64,000 nucleotides of DNA, taken from NCBI GenBank assembly GCA_031260045.1, contig JAIRKO010000009.1, positions 1 to 64,000 on the forward strand, read 5' to 3'. The DNA comes from Dysgonamonadaceae bacterium. Lineage in GTDB: Bacteria > Bacteroidota > Bacteroidia > Bacteroidales > Azobacteroidaceae. Numbering within the stretch: the stretch's first letter is position 1; each line of letters opens with the position of its first letter. This document shows positions 6,748 through 16,865 of the stretch, one piece after another. The translations under genes and the position numbers were made by a program. The notes under the pieces are model-generated. The model was not told the DNA's origin, ran no database searches, and saw nothing but the letters and a program-made list of their open reading frames with translations.

Positions 6748-8664
6748 ATGTTCTCAATCGAAAAATTAACCGTTTCGTTCGGAAGTTTTACTTTGCTCGA
6801 CGAAATCGGTTTTGTAATAGACAAAAAAGATAAAATCGCGCTCGTCGGGCGGAACGGCGCAGGGAAAAGTACGCTCCTGAAAATTTTTGCCGGTTTGCAG
6901 GAACCGACCGGCGGCAGGGTGGTCGTCCCGCGGGATGCGACGGTCGGCTATCTTCCGCAACAGATGCAGGTTTCGGACGGGCGCACCGTCAAGGAAGAAG
7001 CCGCCTTAGCCTTCGGCAAGGTGTTGCAGTGGGAAGCCGAACTGGAAAAAATGAACGCCGAACTGGCAAACCGCGAAGATTATACCGCCGAATCCTACCA
7101 TAAATTAATCGACAACATTACCCTGCTCAACGAGCGTTTGGCGATGGAGGGCGCGTCAAATATCGAAGCCGAAACGGAAAAAACCCTCTTGGGACTTGGT
7201 TTTCGGCGAACGGATTTCGACCGTCCGACCACCGAATTCAGCGGCGGTTGGCGAATGCGCATCGAACTTGCCAAACTGCTGTTGCAAAAACCCGACATCC
7301 TGCTGCTTGACGAACCGACCAACCATCTTGACATCGAATCCATTCAGTGGCTGGAAAATTTTCTTGCCGTGCAAGCCGGCGCCGCGCTCATTGTGTCGCA
7401 CGACCGCGCGTTTATCGACCGCGTTTGCCGGCGAACCGTCGAAATTTCACTTGGAAAAATATACGATTACCGCGTGAATTATTCCAAATATTTGGAACTA
7501 AGAAAAGAACGCCGCGAACAACAACAGCGCGCCTACGAAAATCAGCGGAAACAAATCGAGGATACGGAAGATTTTATCGAACGTTTCCGCTACAAATCCA
7601 GTAAAGCCGTGCAGGTGCAAAGCCGCATCAAGCAGTTGGAAAAGTTGGATCGTATCGAAATCGACGAGGACGACCGTTCCGCTTTGCGGTTGAAATTCCC
7701 GCCCGCGCCGCGTTCCGGCGCTTATCCCATTATTATGGAAAACGTTGGTAAATCCTACGGCGACGGCGTTGTTTTCAGGGATGCGACGCTCGCCGTCAAT
7801 CGCGGCGAAAAGATTGCTTTCGTCGGCAAAAACGGCGAGGGGAAATCGACGCTCGTCAAGTGCATCATGGGGCAAATCCCTTTTGATGGGAAACTGCAAT
7901 TGGGACACAATGTTAAAATCGGTTATTTCGCCCAAAACCAAGCCGACTTGATGGACGGAAAACTAACGGTTTTTGAGACCATCGACTATGCGGCGACGGG
8001 CGACATTCGTTCCCGCATCCGCGATATTTTGGGCGCGTTTATGTTTGGCGGGGAGGCTTCCGACAAAAAAGTCGGCGTACTTTCCGGCGGCGAGCGCACC
8101 CGTTTGGCAATGATTCGTTTGCTGCTCGAACCGGTTAATCTCCTCATTCTCGACGAACCGACCAACCATTTGGATATGCGTTCAAAAGACGTTCTGAAAG
8201 AGGCGTTGAAAGCGTTCGACGGGACGGCGGTTATCGTTTCCCACGACCGCGAATTTTTGGACGGTTTGGTCGATAAAGTTTATGAGTTCGGCAATCAAAA
8301 GGTGAAAGAACATCTCGGCGGGATTTATGAGTTTTTGGAAAAGAAACGGATTGAAAACCTCCACGAACTTGAGAAAACAACGGACGGCGAAAAGCCGAAA
8401 GCAAAAGAAACCGCCGCTTTCCCGCCGTCTCACGCCGAACGCAAGGAGCGGCAAAAACAGTTGAAGCATTTGGAAAAAGAAATCGCCCGTTACGAAAAAC
8501 AAATTGAAGATTCGGAAGCCGAAATCAAGCGGATAGAAATCGCCCTCAATACGCCCGACGGCGCTGCCGATGCGGATTTGCTGCGGAAATACGCCGAACT
8601 GCAAAAAACGGTTGCGGAAACGATGGAGAAATGGGTGGAGGCGGAGCGGGGGATGGCGGATTGA
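6748..8664 (+). CDS. ABC-F family ribosome-associated ATPase
   Basis: This 638-residue protein has two ABC domains in one chain and no membrane segment, the ABC-F plan (Uup, EttA, YdiF, resistance factors) of ATPases acting on the translating ribosome. The first half has GRNGAGKST (about residue 36), the signature FSGGWRMR and LLLDEPTNHLD. The second half has GKNGEGKST, LSGGERTR and LILDEPTNHLD. The interdomain linker is charged and helical (RKERREQQQRAYENQRKQ). A C-terminal Lys/Glu-rich coiled coil (about 560-638) resembles Uup/YdiF, which fits a housekeeping factor better than an antibiotic-resistance one. The start is set at MFSIEKLTVSFG; the longer ORF begins inside the 41-bp repeats. Confidence 0.93.
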   Translation: MFSIEKLTVSFGSFTLLDEIGFVIDKKDKIALVGRNGAGKSTLLKIFAGLQEPTGGRVVVPRDATVGYLPQQMQVSDGRTVKEEAALAFGKVLQWEAELEKMNAELANREDYTAESYHKLIDNITLLNERLAMEGASNIEAETEKTLLGLGFRRTDFDRPTTEFSGGWRMRIELAKLLLQKPDILLLDEPTNHLDIESIQWLENFLAVQAGAALIVSHDRAFIDRVCRRTVEISLGKIYDYRVNYSKYLELRKERREQQQRAYENQRKQIEDTEDFIERFRYKSSKAVQVQSRIKQLEKLDRIEIDEDDRSALRLKFPPAPRSGAYPIIMENVGKSYGDGVVFRDATLAVNRGEKIAFVGKNGEGKSTLVKCIMGQIPFDGKLQLGHNVKIGYFAQNQADLMDGKLTVFETIDYAATGDIRSRIRDILGAFMFGGEASDKKVGVLSGGERTRLAMIRLLLEPVNLLILDEPTNHLDMRSKDVLKEALKAFDGTAVIVSHDREFLDGLVDKVYEFGNQKVKEHLGGIYEFLEKKRIENLHELEKTTDGEKPKAKETAAFPPSHAERKERQKQLKHLEKEIARYEKQIEDSEAEIKRIEIALNTPDGAADADLLRKYAELQKTVAETMEKWVEAERGMAD

Positions 8665-8667
8665 GCC

Positions 8668-8695
8668 GTCATTGCGGGCTTGACCGCAATCCCCC
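8668..8695. repeat. Degenerate copy of the GTCATTGC repeat family
   Basis: GTCATTGCGGGCTTGACCGCAATCC lies four bases after the ABC-F stop and forms a weak hairpin. It resembles half of the composite elements at 15739, 17480, 30001, 61073 and 61742 but is more diverged. Confidence 0.5.
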
Positions 8696-8745
8696 GAAAA
8701 ACGAACCCCGTTCTCCCGCAGGGACAACTTATAAACAGCAATTTT

Positions 8746-11700
8746 ATGAAAACAATCCTCTTACTAATGCTCGCCCTCCCGCAATTTACATGGAAGCAAG
8801 CGGACGATTTTGAAAAACAATCCCTCCCGCAATCAGCTTTGGAAACGGTAAATCAAATCAGGGAAAAGGCTTTGCAAACAGGCAACAGCCCCGAACTGAT
8901 TAAAGCCATGATTTACCGGCTCAAGTTTGAAACGACCATCGACGGCGACAAACTGCCCGCTCTTATCCGTGAAATGGAGGCGTTCGCGGCAAACGACGGG
9001 AATCGGGCGGAGCAAGCCGTCCTGCATTCGCTCTTGGCGGAGTTGTACGACAAATATTACCGGAGCGATTCCTACCGCATCGGTCAGCGGACGCCCCTGC
9101 CGGATGCCGCCGCCGGCGAGGATATGGAAACTTGGTCGGCAAATGTTTTTATCAGTCGGATTGCCGGTTATGCGGAACGGTCGCTGATGGCTGCCGAGTT
9201 GCTGCAAAAGACCGCCGCCACAGAGTATGAGGATATTTTGCTGTCCGGCGAATCGTCGCGTCGCTTGCGTCCCACGCTTTATGATTTGCTGGTTCACAGG
9301 GGGATTAACCTCTTGAAAGGCATTTCCGATTTCGACGGGCATGATTTTACGCCGCAAATCCTGAAACTGTATCGGGAACTGCTGACTTTCAGGTCGCGGG
9401 AAAACAACGCTTTTGCGTGGCTCATGGTCGATTTAGACCGCTTGGATTTTATTTTAAATACGGACGACGATAAAAGCGCCGAATACCGGACTGCGCTCAA
9501 CCGTTTGGAAAAACAATTCGCCGCCGAAGATTTTTGTGCGGAAATCCTTTACCGGAAAGCAATTCATTATTATAATACGGATTCGGTGAAACAGGCTTAT
9601 GAAACCTGCCGGGAGGGTATCGAAAAATATCCCCGTTACGAAAGAACCGGTTTACTGAAAAATTTTTTGCGGCAGATTACCCAAAGCGAATTGACCGTAA
9701 CGGGCAGCAATACGGTGTATCCGGGAAAAGAAGCCCTCTTGAAAATCAACTACCGCAACCTTGACCGGCTGACCCTGCAAATTTACCGCATCAACGCCCC
9801 CGCCGCCATTTATGCCGACAGCCGCGACCGAAGCGGGCAATACAAAAAGAACGGGCAGCCCATATTCACCGAACAAATACGCCTCGCCAACGAAACGCCT
9901 TACATTTATTCGGATACCACGCTTAAAATCCCGATGAAAACGCCGGGAAATTACGAATACCTGATTTTTCCCGAAGGGCGTCCCGAATGTATTGCCAACC
10001 AACAGTTTTCCGTCAGCCGCTTGGCAACGATTTCCCGCGCGACGGACGGCAAACGCGAATTTATGGTAGCCGACCTGCTGAGCGGCAAACCGATTACAGG
10101 CGCATCCATCCGCCTCTATAAACGGAGCGGCAACCGGCTTGTCGAAACGCAAACGCTTCGCACGGACGCAGGCGGTTTGGCTTCCGGCGGGAACGAAAGC
10201 GACGTTGTCGGCTATCAAGCCGTGTACAAAACCGATACTTCATTGATTATTTCCAATGTTCCCTGGTTATCGGAATACGATTACCGGGAACCGACCCGCC
10301 AACTGAATCTTTTTACCGACAGGAGCATTTACCGCCCCGGTCAAACGGTTTATTTTAAAGGAATTGTTTGCGAAACAGAGGAAATGCGGACGCTTTCCAA
10401 TCAGGTTTTGACCGTTTCTTTATACGATGCCGGCGGGGAAAATATTACCGGAATGACGGTGAAAACCAACGAATGGGGTTCCTTTGCCGGAGAGTTTGTT
10501 TTGCCGCAAGGCGCTATGAACGGGCGGTTTTCGATTGGGACGGATCCCTTTGCAGCCACCGCCTATTTCCGCGTGGAAGAATACAAACGCCCGACTTTCG
10601 ACATTCGTTTTGAGGAAAATAAAAACATATGCCGTTTCGGCGAAAAAGTAACCATTAAGGGAAATGCGCGGACGTTTTCGGGCGTAAACATCCGAAACGC
10701 AAAGGCGGAATACCGCATAAGCCGTTCACGCAACCGGCTTTTCAGGATGTGGTCGCCGCCGGTGCAGGTTGCCGCCGACAGCGTCCGGTTGGACGGAGCG
10801 GGCAATTTTGAGATTGATTTCACGCCCGAAAAAGCGGTGAAAGACAAAAACCAAAAGCGTGTAAATTACACTTACACGGTTTCCGTGAGCGTTATCGATG
10901 CGAAAGGCGAAACGCAAAACTCGGAAACACAAATCAACATCGGCGACATACCATATATATTGAGCGCCAATTTGCCGGACATATTAAACAAGGACAGCCT
11001 GCCCGCCCTCACGATTGAGGCGACCGATTTGAACCGCAATCCGGCGGAAATCGCCGGCTCATACCGAATTTTCATCCTGAAACCAAAGAGCGCCGGTAAA
11101 CTTGATAACGAAAACGCCGACTGGCTGCAGGATAAACTGATCGTTGAAAACGCCTTTGAATCCGGCAAGGCAATTCCCCTGAAATTCCCGGCGACGGGCA
11201 AATACCGCATCATCGCGGAAGCAAATGCCGCCGAAGCGTACACGGCAGATTTCACCGTGTATACCCATCGCGACAAACGCCCGCCCGCACCGGTTTATGA
11301 ATGGCTGTTGCCGGTGAAAACCGAATGTGCGCCGGGCGAAAACGCCGTGATTGTTTACGGTTCTTCGGTGAAAAAGGCGTATGTTTTGTATGAAATTTTC
11401 AAAGGCAAGGAGAATAAAAAGGTCGCGGCGGCGCGTTTTGTGCTGAACAACGAAAACCGGAAAATTGAAATCCCTTTCAGGGAATCGTATGGCGACGGCG
11501 TTTCTGTGCAGTTCACTTTTATCAAAGATGCCAAAGTATTTTCAAAAAGTACGACCATCCTGCGGAAACGTCCAAACAGGCAACTAAACCTGACGACGGA
11601 TGTTTTTCGCGACCAACTTTTACCGGGGCAGCGGGAAGAATGGAAAATATCGGTAAAAGACGCCGGAGGAAAAGGCGTGGCGGGTGAATTGCTTGCCGCC

Positions 11701-14100
11701 ATGTACGACGCTTCTTTGGATAAAATTTATCGGCACGAATGGTCGTTCAACCCGCTTCGCAACCTGCATCTGCCGAATGTGCGCACGGAAAACGGCGACG
11801 GATTTTCCGCTTCTTCCCGCAATTTCCGGATTGATTACAAGCAGGCGGATGTTCCCCATTTCAAGTTTGACGATTTCAACTGGTTTGGGTTTACCGTTCA
11901 TTCGCAAGTATTGAGGATGAAGAGTTTCGACTTGGCGGGCGGCGTTTCGGCGATGCGGAAAAGTCCTGCGCAAAACGTGGAAACGGAACAGGCAGAAGCA
12001 AAAGCCCCCGTTCAAATACGTCGGAATTTCAACGAAACGGTTTTTTTCTATCCGCAACTCGCCACCGGCGAAAGCGGCGAAACGGCGATTTCTTTCACCG
12101 TTCCCGAAAGCAACACCACTTGGAAATTCATGGCGCTGGCGCATACCAAAGATTTGAAGTTCGGGCAAATCGCGAAAGAAACCGTGAGCCGTAAAAAACT
12201 GATGGTTGCCGTGAATGCGCCGCGTTTTATCCGCGAAAGCGATCGGGCGACGATTTCCGCAACGGTTTCCAACCTTTCGGACTCGACAATTTCGGGCGTG
12301 GTCGGCATTGAATTTTTTGACCCCGAAACTCGCGAAACAACGATTACCGTTCCCGAAGCCTCCCGCCCGTTTACGGTTGATGCTGGGGCGACCCTTGTCG
12401 TTTCATGGCGGTTCACCGTTCCTTCGGGCATCGACCGGACGGCTGTGAAAGCGGTGGCAAAAACTGCCGGTTTCAGCGACGGCGAGCAGCATTTGCTTCC
12501 GGTTTTGCCCAGCCGGATATTGGTAACGGAAAGCCTGCCGCTGGATGTTCGGGGCGGGCAGACGAAAACGGCTGTTTTCGACCGGATGCGGAAAAAATCA
12601 TCCTCTCGGCAAAATCACCGGCTGACGCTGGAATTTTCCAGCAATCCGCTTCGGTATGCCGTTCAATCCCTGCCTGCTACGGCGACGCCACAGTCGGACG
12701 ACGTCCTGTCGTGGTTCGGCGTATATTACGTAGAAACTTTGCGTGCAACGTTTCCGCCGCCGCATAACGTTAACCGGACAAATTACCTGCGCCGTCAAGC
12801 CCTTGACAAACTCCGCGCGCTGCAAACCGACGGCGGCGGATGGGTCTGGTTCAAAGGCATGACCCCAAGCCTATCCATTACCCAGTGGATTTTGTACGTC
12901 CTGAAAGAAACCGGCGAAACGGAAGCCGGCGACATGCAGGAAAAGGCAATCCGCTTCATCGACCGGGAATTTAAACGGCATTATGACAGTTACACGAAAC
13001 ACGCCAAATCCCAATATCCGACCGCCTACGAATTGGAATACCTGCTCGTGCGTTCCCTTTACAGCGACATTCCGCTTGCGGAAACCGAAGAAGCCTTCCG
13101 CTTCTACGCCTCAATCACGGAAAAGCGTTGGGCAAACATTCCCGACCTTTACGGTCGCGCCGTCGCCGCATTGTTTTTGCAGCGTAGCGGAAAGGGAAAG
13201 GTAGCCCAAGCCGTCGTCCGCTCGCTGCGCGAACACGCTTCCCGCAAACCCGATTGGGGTATGTATTGGGCAAACAACCGCGCCCGTTCGTTTTTCTTTA
13301 ACAATGCCGTTGCCGTCCATACTTTTATCATAAAAGCATTTCACGAAACAGGCGCTTCGACCGAAGAAACGGACGAAATGAAACTTTGGCTGCTGAAACA
13401 AAAACAGACGCAGGCGTGGGAAAACCTGCCCGGACTGGTCGGCGCGATTCAAATCCTTTTGCAAACCGGTTCAAACTGGATGGAAGATACCGGAAAAACA
13501 ACCATACAACTCGGCAATCAATCTTTCAATGGAAATTATATCCGGGAAGTTTTCGACGCCAAAGCCATTACGCCGGACATGAGCCGCATGAAAATTACGC
13601 AGGAAAATGCCGCTCCCGGCTGGGGTGCGCTTCATTGGCAGTATTATGAAGATTTGGATAAGATAACGGCTGCAAAAACCGGATTAAGTGTGGAAAAATC
13701 GCTGTTTACGGAAAAAACGTCCGGCATGGAAAAAACACTGTCTCCCGTTACGGAAGCCGCGCCTTTGCAGGTGGGGGATAAAGCCGTTGTGCGCCTGACG
13801 GTTCGCGCCGACAGGGATTTTGAGTATGTTTTGTTGAAAGATATGCGCGCTTCCTGTTTTGAGCCGATCAATCAGTTGTCGGGCGTCCATTGGGCGCAGG
13901 GCGCGGTGTATTACCTGTCGCCCAAAGACGCTTCGATGAATTATTATTTTTACCGGCTACCGAAGGGAACATATATCTTTGAATATCCGCTCTATGTAAC
14001 GGGTAAAGGGAACTATTCAAATGGGATTACGACTATTCAGTGTCTTTATGCGCCGGAGTTTGTGTCGCATACTTCGGGGGGACGGGCGGCGGTTCGGTAA
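8746..14100 (+). CDS. Alpha-2-macroglobulin-like protein without thioester
   Basis: The 1784-residue secreted protein has a hydrophobic N-terminal signal (MKTILLLMLALPQF), so I start at 8746. Around residue 520 the macroglobulin-type repeat LFTDRSIYRPGQTVYFKG is typical of the MG2 domain. Near residue 1090-1150 the A2M core appears (FYPQLATGESGETAISFTVPE...TTWKFMALAHTKDLKFG). The alpha-helical barrel follows (ALDKLRALQTDGGGWVWFKG). At the place where family members carry the CxEQ thioester, this protein reads SLPATATPQSDDVLSWFGVYY, so covalent trapping of proteases is not possible by that route. Bacteroidota carry such large macroglobulins in the cell envelope; the exact role is unknown. Its 3' end overlaps the next gene antiparallel by 68 bp. 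Confidence 0.88.
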   Translation: MKTILLLMLALPQFTWKQADDFEKQSLPQSALETVNQIREKALQTGNSPELIKAMIYRLKFETTIDGDKLPALIREMEAFAANDGNRAEQAVLHSLLAELYDKYYRSDSYRIGQRTPLPDAAAGEDMETWSANVFISRIAGYAERSLMAAELLQKTAATEYEDILLSGESSRRLRPTLYDLLVHRGINLLKGISDFDGHDFTPQILKLYRELLTFRSRENNAFAWLMVDLDRLDFILNTDDDKSAEYRTALNRLEKQFAAEDFCAEILYRKAIHYYNTDSVKQAYETCREGIEKYPRYERTGLLKNFLRQITQSELTVTGSNTVYPGKEALLKINYRNLDRLTLQIYRINAPAAIYADSRDRSGQYKKNGQPIFTEQIRLANETPYIYSDTTLKIPMKTPGNYEYLIFPEGRPECIANQQFSVSRLATISRATDGKREFMVADLLSGKPITGASIRLYKRSGNRLVETQTLRTDAGGLASGGNESDVVGYQAVYKTDTSLIISNVPWLSEYDYREPTRQLNLFTDRSIYRPGQTVYFKGIVCETEEMRTLSNQVLTVSLYDAGGENITGMTVKTNEWGSFAGEFVLPQGAMNGRFSIGTDPFAATAYFRVEEYKRPTFDIRFEENKNICRFGEKVTIKGNARTFSGVNIRNAKAEYRISRSRNRLFRMWSPPVQVAADSVRLDGAGNFEIDFTPEKAVKDKNQKRVNYTYTVSVSVIDAKGETQNSETQINIGDIPYILSANLPDILNKDSLPALTIEATDLNRNPAEIAGSYRIFILKPKSAGKLDNENADWLQDKLIVENAFESGKAIPLKFPATGKYRIIAEANAAEAYTADFTVYTHRDKRPPAPVYEWLLPVKTECAPGENAVIVYGSSVKKAYVLYEIFKGKENKKVAAARFVLNNENRKIEIPFRESYGDGVSVQFTFIKDAKVFSKSTTILRKRPNRQLNLTTDVFRDQLLPGQREEWKISVKDAGGKGVAGELLAAMYDASLDKIYRHEWSFNPLRNLHLPNVRTENGDGFSASSRNFRIDYKQADVPHFKFDDFNWFGFTVHSQVLRMKSFDLAGGVSAMRKSPAQNVETEQAEAKAPVQIRRNFNETVFFYPQLATGESGETAISFTVPESNTTWKFMALAHTKDLKFGQIAKETVSRKKLMVAVNAPRFIRESDRATISATVSNLSDSTISGVVGIEFFDPETRETTITVPEASRPFTVDAGATLVVSWRFTVPSGIDRTAVKAVAKTAGFSDGEQHLLPVLPSRILVTESLPLDVRGGQTKTAVFDRMRKKSSSRQNHRLTLEFSSNPLRYAVQSLPATATPQSDDVLSWFGVYYVETLRATFPPPHNVNRTNYLRRQALDKLRALQTDGGGWVWFKGMTPSLSITQWILYVLKETGETEAGDMQEKAIRFIDREFKRHYDSYTKHAKSQYPTAYELEYLLVRSLYSDIPLAETEEAFRFYASITEKRWANIPDLYGRAVAALFLQRSGKGKVAQAVVRSLREHASRKPDWGMYWANNRARSFFFNNAVAVHTFIIKAFHETGASTEETDEMKLWLLKQKQTQAWENLPGLVGAIQILLQTGSNWMEDTGKTTIQLGNQSFNGNYIREVFDAKAITPDMSRMKITQENAAPGWGALHWQYYEDLDKITAAKTGLSVEKSLFTEKTSGMEKTLSPVTEAAPLQVGDKAVVRLTVRADRDFEYVLLKDMRASCFEPINQLSGVHWAQGAVYYLSPKDASMNYYFYRLPKGTYIFEYPLYVTGKGNYSNGITTIQCLYAPEFVSHTSGGRAAVR

Positions 14101-15589
14101 GCCCGTTCCTTTTATCGTCAAGATTTTTAAATTCCGGTACGATTTGCTTCATAATTTTTACAACCTCACGATTATTGCAGGAACGGGAAACTTCAAACAG
14201 TTGGTCTAACAAGGGTGATACCTTGTGAATATCCTGTTCGCACACCGTTACCATCCGGATTTTCCGGTTATCGGTCGGCTTACAGATTTCTTTGTCGTAC
14301 AATAGTTCTTCAAACAGTTTTTCACCCGGACGCAGTCCCGTGTATTGAATATCAATCTCTTCATACGGTTTATAGCCCGACAGACGGATCATTGTTTCAG
14401 CCATGTTTTTTATCTCCACCGGATCGCCCATGTCAAAGATAAAAATTTCGCCACCCTTGCCGAGGTTGCCTGCTTCGAGAACCAGACTGCAAGCCTCCCG
14501 AATCGTCATGAAATACCGGATCATGCGGGGATCGGTAACCGTTACCGCCCCGCCGTCCCTGATTTGCTTTTCAAATAGGGGAACTACCGAACCGCTGGAA
14601 CCAAGCACGTTTCCAAATCGGGTAGTAATAAACCTCAGGGGAAGCGGTTGCACTTTGCTTTCTTTTTGCAACCTGCCTGACAGGGCTTGGATATAAATTT
14701 CCGCAATCCGTTTGGAAGCTCCCATCACGCTGCTTGGATTCACAGCTTTGTCCGACGAAATCATGACGAAACATTCCGTATCGTAAGCCACAGCCATATC
14801 CGCGACGATTTTTGATCCCATGACATTGGTCAACACCGCCTCGTCGGGATGGCTTTCCAGCATCGGAACATGTTTGTAAGCCGCCGCATGGTAAACGTAA
14901 TGCGGTCGGTGAACGGAAAAAACATGCTCCATCTTGTCCCTGTTCCTGACGTCGGCAATGATTGTTTGAAACCTTGCGTCCGGAAACCTGTTTTTCAAAT
15001 CCAAGCCCAACTCGTGGAGCGGCGTTTCGGCAATATCGCAAAGAAGCAGCAAATCCGGATCAAACCGGCAAAGTTGGTAAACAATTTCGCTGCCGACAGA
15101 CCCGGCGGCGCCGGTAATCAAAATTTTTTTCCCTTTCAAATTTGCTCCGATGGTTTCAAAATCCATTTCTATCGGATTGTGGCACAGCAAATCTTCGATA
15201 TGAACCGGTTTTATTTCAAGGATATTTTTCCGCTTCCATTTCTGCGGCGAAACAGCCATAAGTTTAATTTTATGAGGGAAACAGATTTCGGCAAGTTGTT
15301 GTTTTTCAGTCCGGCTCAGCGCTTCCGGTCGAATCAAAATCGCTTTGACAGCGTGAAATTTGCGGATATTGTTATAAAAATTATCCTTAAAATAAACAGG
15401 TTTCCCCGCTATTTTCCGGTGTGGAATATCGAGAGAAGGCGCAATAAAACCGGCAACCCGATAATCGGAATTGCTGTCGGCGTCAATCATTTTAGCCGAA
15501 TGAACGCTTGCCGCTTCCACACCGTATATCAGCATGGGCAGCGGAAACCTCCTCCGTTTTAATAAAAAACTAATTAGCCGTTCTATCAT
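14033..15589 (-). CDS. CapD-like nucleotide-sugar 4,6-dehydratase, lacks membrane domain
   Basis: This 518-residue protein belongs to the FlaA1/CapD/WbpM group of extended short-chain dehydrogenases that make 4-keto-6-deoxy UDP-sugars for capsule, O-antigen or glycan synthesis. The NAD site is ITGAAGSVGSE (about residue 155). The HVPMLESHPDEAV and SSDKAVNPSSVMGASKR stretches are typical of the family, as is GLRPGEKLFEELL. The N-terminal 135 residues form the CoA-binding-like Rossmann domain (LIYGVEAASVHSAKMI). The usual four transmembrane helices in front are missing, and an in-frame stop lies just upstream of the start, so it is either a soluble form or a 5'-truncated gene. No other glycan genes lie nearby. 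Confidence 0.88.
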   Translation of the reverse strand: MIERLISFLLKRRRFPLPMLIYGVEAASVHSAKMIDADSNSDYRVAGFIAPSLDIPHRKIAGKPVYFKDNFYNNIRKFHAVKAILIRPEALSRTEKQQLAEICFPHKIKLMAVSPQKWKRKNILEIKPVHIEDLLCHNPIEMDFETIGANLKGKKILITGAAGSVGSEIVYQLCRFDPDLLLLCDIAETPLHELGLDLKNRFPDARFQTIIADVRNRDKMEHVFSVHRPHYVYHAAAYKHVPMLESHPDEAVLTNVMGSKIVADMAVAYDTECFVMISSDKAVNPSSVMGASKRIAEIYIQALSGRLQKESKVQPLPLRFITTRFGNVLGSSGSVVPLFEKQIRDGGAVTVTDPRMIRYFMTIREACSLVLEAGNLGKGGEIFIFDMGDPVEIKNMAETMIRLSGYKPYEEIDIQYTGLRPGEKLFEELLYDKEICKPTDNRKIRMVTVCEQDIHKVSPLLDQLFEVSRSCNNREVVKIMKQIVPEFKNLDDKRNGLTEPPPVPPKYATQTPAHKDTE

Positions 15590-15738
15590 AGCGTATCCTA
15601 TTTTTTAGCAATCACAGTTTATCATGTAAACCCGCGCAAAATTACAGGAAAATATTTTATATGGCACACAACCCGTAAAATTATTGACTACGTCAAACTT
15701 CGTTTCAAGTTGTCGCGAAGCTATAAATTATCGCAACC

Positions 15739-15814
15739 GTCATTGCAAACCGCGAAGCGGTGAAGCAATTGCGGTTTTCTCTGGATTGCTTCAGGCTTCG
15801 CCTTCGCAATGACG
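15739..15814. repeat. Composite GTCATTGC/GGATTGC repeat, copy B
   Basis: The left half reads GTCATTGCAAACCGCGAAGC then GGTGAAGCAATTGCGG. The right half reads CTGGATTGCTTCAGGCTTCG then CCTTCGCAATGACG. The two halves are inverted relative to each other, in the opposite order to copies C-E. Confidence 0.85.
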
Positions 15815-15899
15815 GGAGGGTTAAAAAAATACCTCAGTCGTCCTCCGCTTCAAAACCTGCGTCATTCCGTATCCCCTGATAATACACAGCGACAACTTG

Positions 15900-15919
15900 T
15901 AATTTACATACGTAAATTA
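15900..15919. other. Perfect inverted repeat TAATTTAC-N4-GTAAATTA
   Basis: Eight-base arms flank ATAC. The inner part ATTTAC-N4-GTAAAT recurs at 16866-16881 in front of the XRE gene, so this may be a binding site of the same regulator. Confidence 0.45.
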
Positions 15920-16054
15920 TTTTCTACGAGAATACAAATGTATCTCTACAATATTCCGTTATTTATGTTCCAAACATTACACACAGTAGTGTGAAAGTCC
16001 AAAAAATAAAAGTAGGAAGAAAACGATTCCACTTTCCCCCTACTTGATCCATAG

Positions 16055-16420
16055 TCAATCTATAAGCCGGATCCTGTATTCCGGTAAACCGGAACGTCTG
16101 CCATCCATCTGGATTTAATGTTGCCATTAAATTCAAGCGGTCTACCCCTCGACATCGGGCGAGTAACCCTCTTGCGCCGGTGTATATGACCTTGCAACCC
16201 TTAAGTTGTACGGCTTCCTATATCGCTATAAGAACCGGTAAGCTCTTACCTCACCTTCTCACCCTTACCGGATCAGTCCGTTCCAAGAGAACGACCTCCG
16301 GCGGTTATTTTCTTCTACTTAACTCTGCTCTCACAAACAGCTATCCGTTAGATAGTAAGGTACTCTGTGTTGTCCGGACTTTCCTCTTTTTATTTATAAA
16401 AAGCGACAGACCGACTGACT
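16055..16420 (-). ncRNA. rnpB: RNase P RNA
   Basis: Read on the minus strand, the RNA begins near AGTCAGTCGGTCTGTCGC, has the diagnostic GAGGAAAGTCCGGAC with ACACAGAG shortly after, and ends near GGCTTATAGATTGACTATGG. These are the conserved P4 and terminal segments of bacterial type A RNase P RNA, which matures tRNA 5' ends. The length of about 365 nt is normal for Bacteroidota. Ends are approximate. A promoter -7 box TACTTTTG (16434-16427) sits just upstream. Confidence 0.95.
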
Positions 16421-16426
16421 ACGGTA

Positions 16427-16434
16427 CAAAAGTA
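16427..16434 (-). promoter_or_regulatory. -7 box of the rnpB promoter
   Basis: TACTTTTG on the minus strand is an exact TAnnTTTG match about 7 nt before the predicted RNA start. No clear TTTG -33 box was found. Confidence 0.6.
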
Positions 16435-16865
16435 ATAAAAACATTTGGATTATTGGAATTTACAATTGTGTATTTATTCAACTTGCATCCAACTTTGCAG
16501 ATAAAATAATCCAAATGCTTGTGAATTACATTTGTAAATACAACACGCAGGGTTTGTTATTATTGAAATTTAATTTACATATCCGATAATATATAAAAAG
16601 CATCCGAAAAATCATTATAGAAATACAAATTAATATATTGAATACCAGATGTTAAATGATAATTTATAATGTAATTTATAAAAAATAATTTCCATTTGGA
16701 ATTCACAATCGTATTTTAATCCATTTTTATTGCAATTGTATTTATTATTTCTTAATAATCAGTATTTAATGAAAATTATTTAAAGGTATATATAAGTATA
16801 TATCCTAATAATTTTCAAAAGTTAATCTTATTCTCTGATTATTGATTTTACGTCTGTGTTTTATT
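16435..16865. other. AT-rich gene-free region upstream of the XRE gene
   Basis: About 430 bp of very AT-rich sequence without a plausible gene. It contains one imperfect ATTAC-ATTT-GTAAAT dyad near 16524-16539 and several loose repeats of GAATTYACAATYG. Nothing else was recognised. Confidence 0.6.

Larger units (their letters stand above)
15590..16054. other. Gene-free spacer between the CapD-like gene and rnpB
   Basis: This 465-bp stretch contains a GTCATTGC-family element (15739-15814) and a perfect 8-bp inverted repeat (15900-15919). No coding ORF was recognised. Confidence 0.75.
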
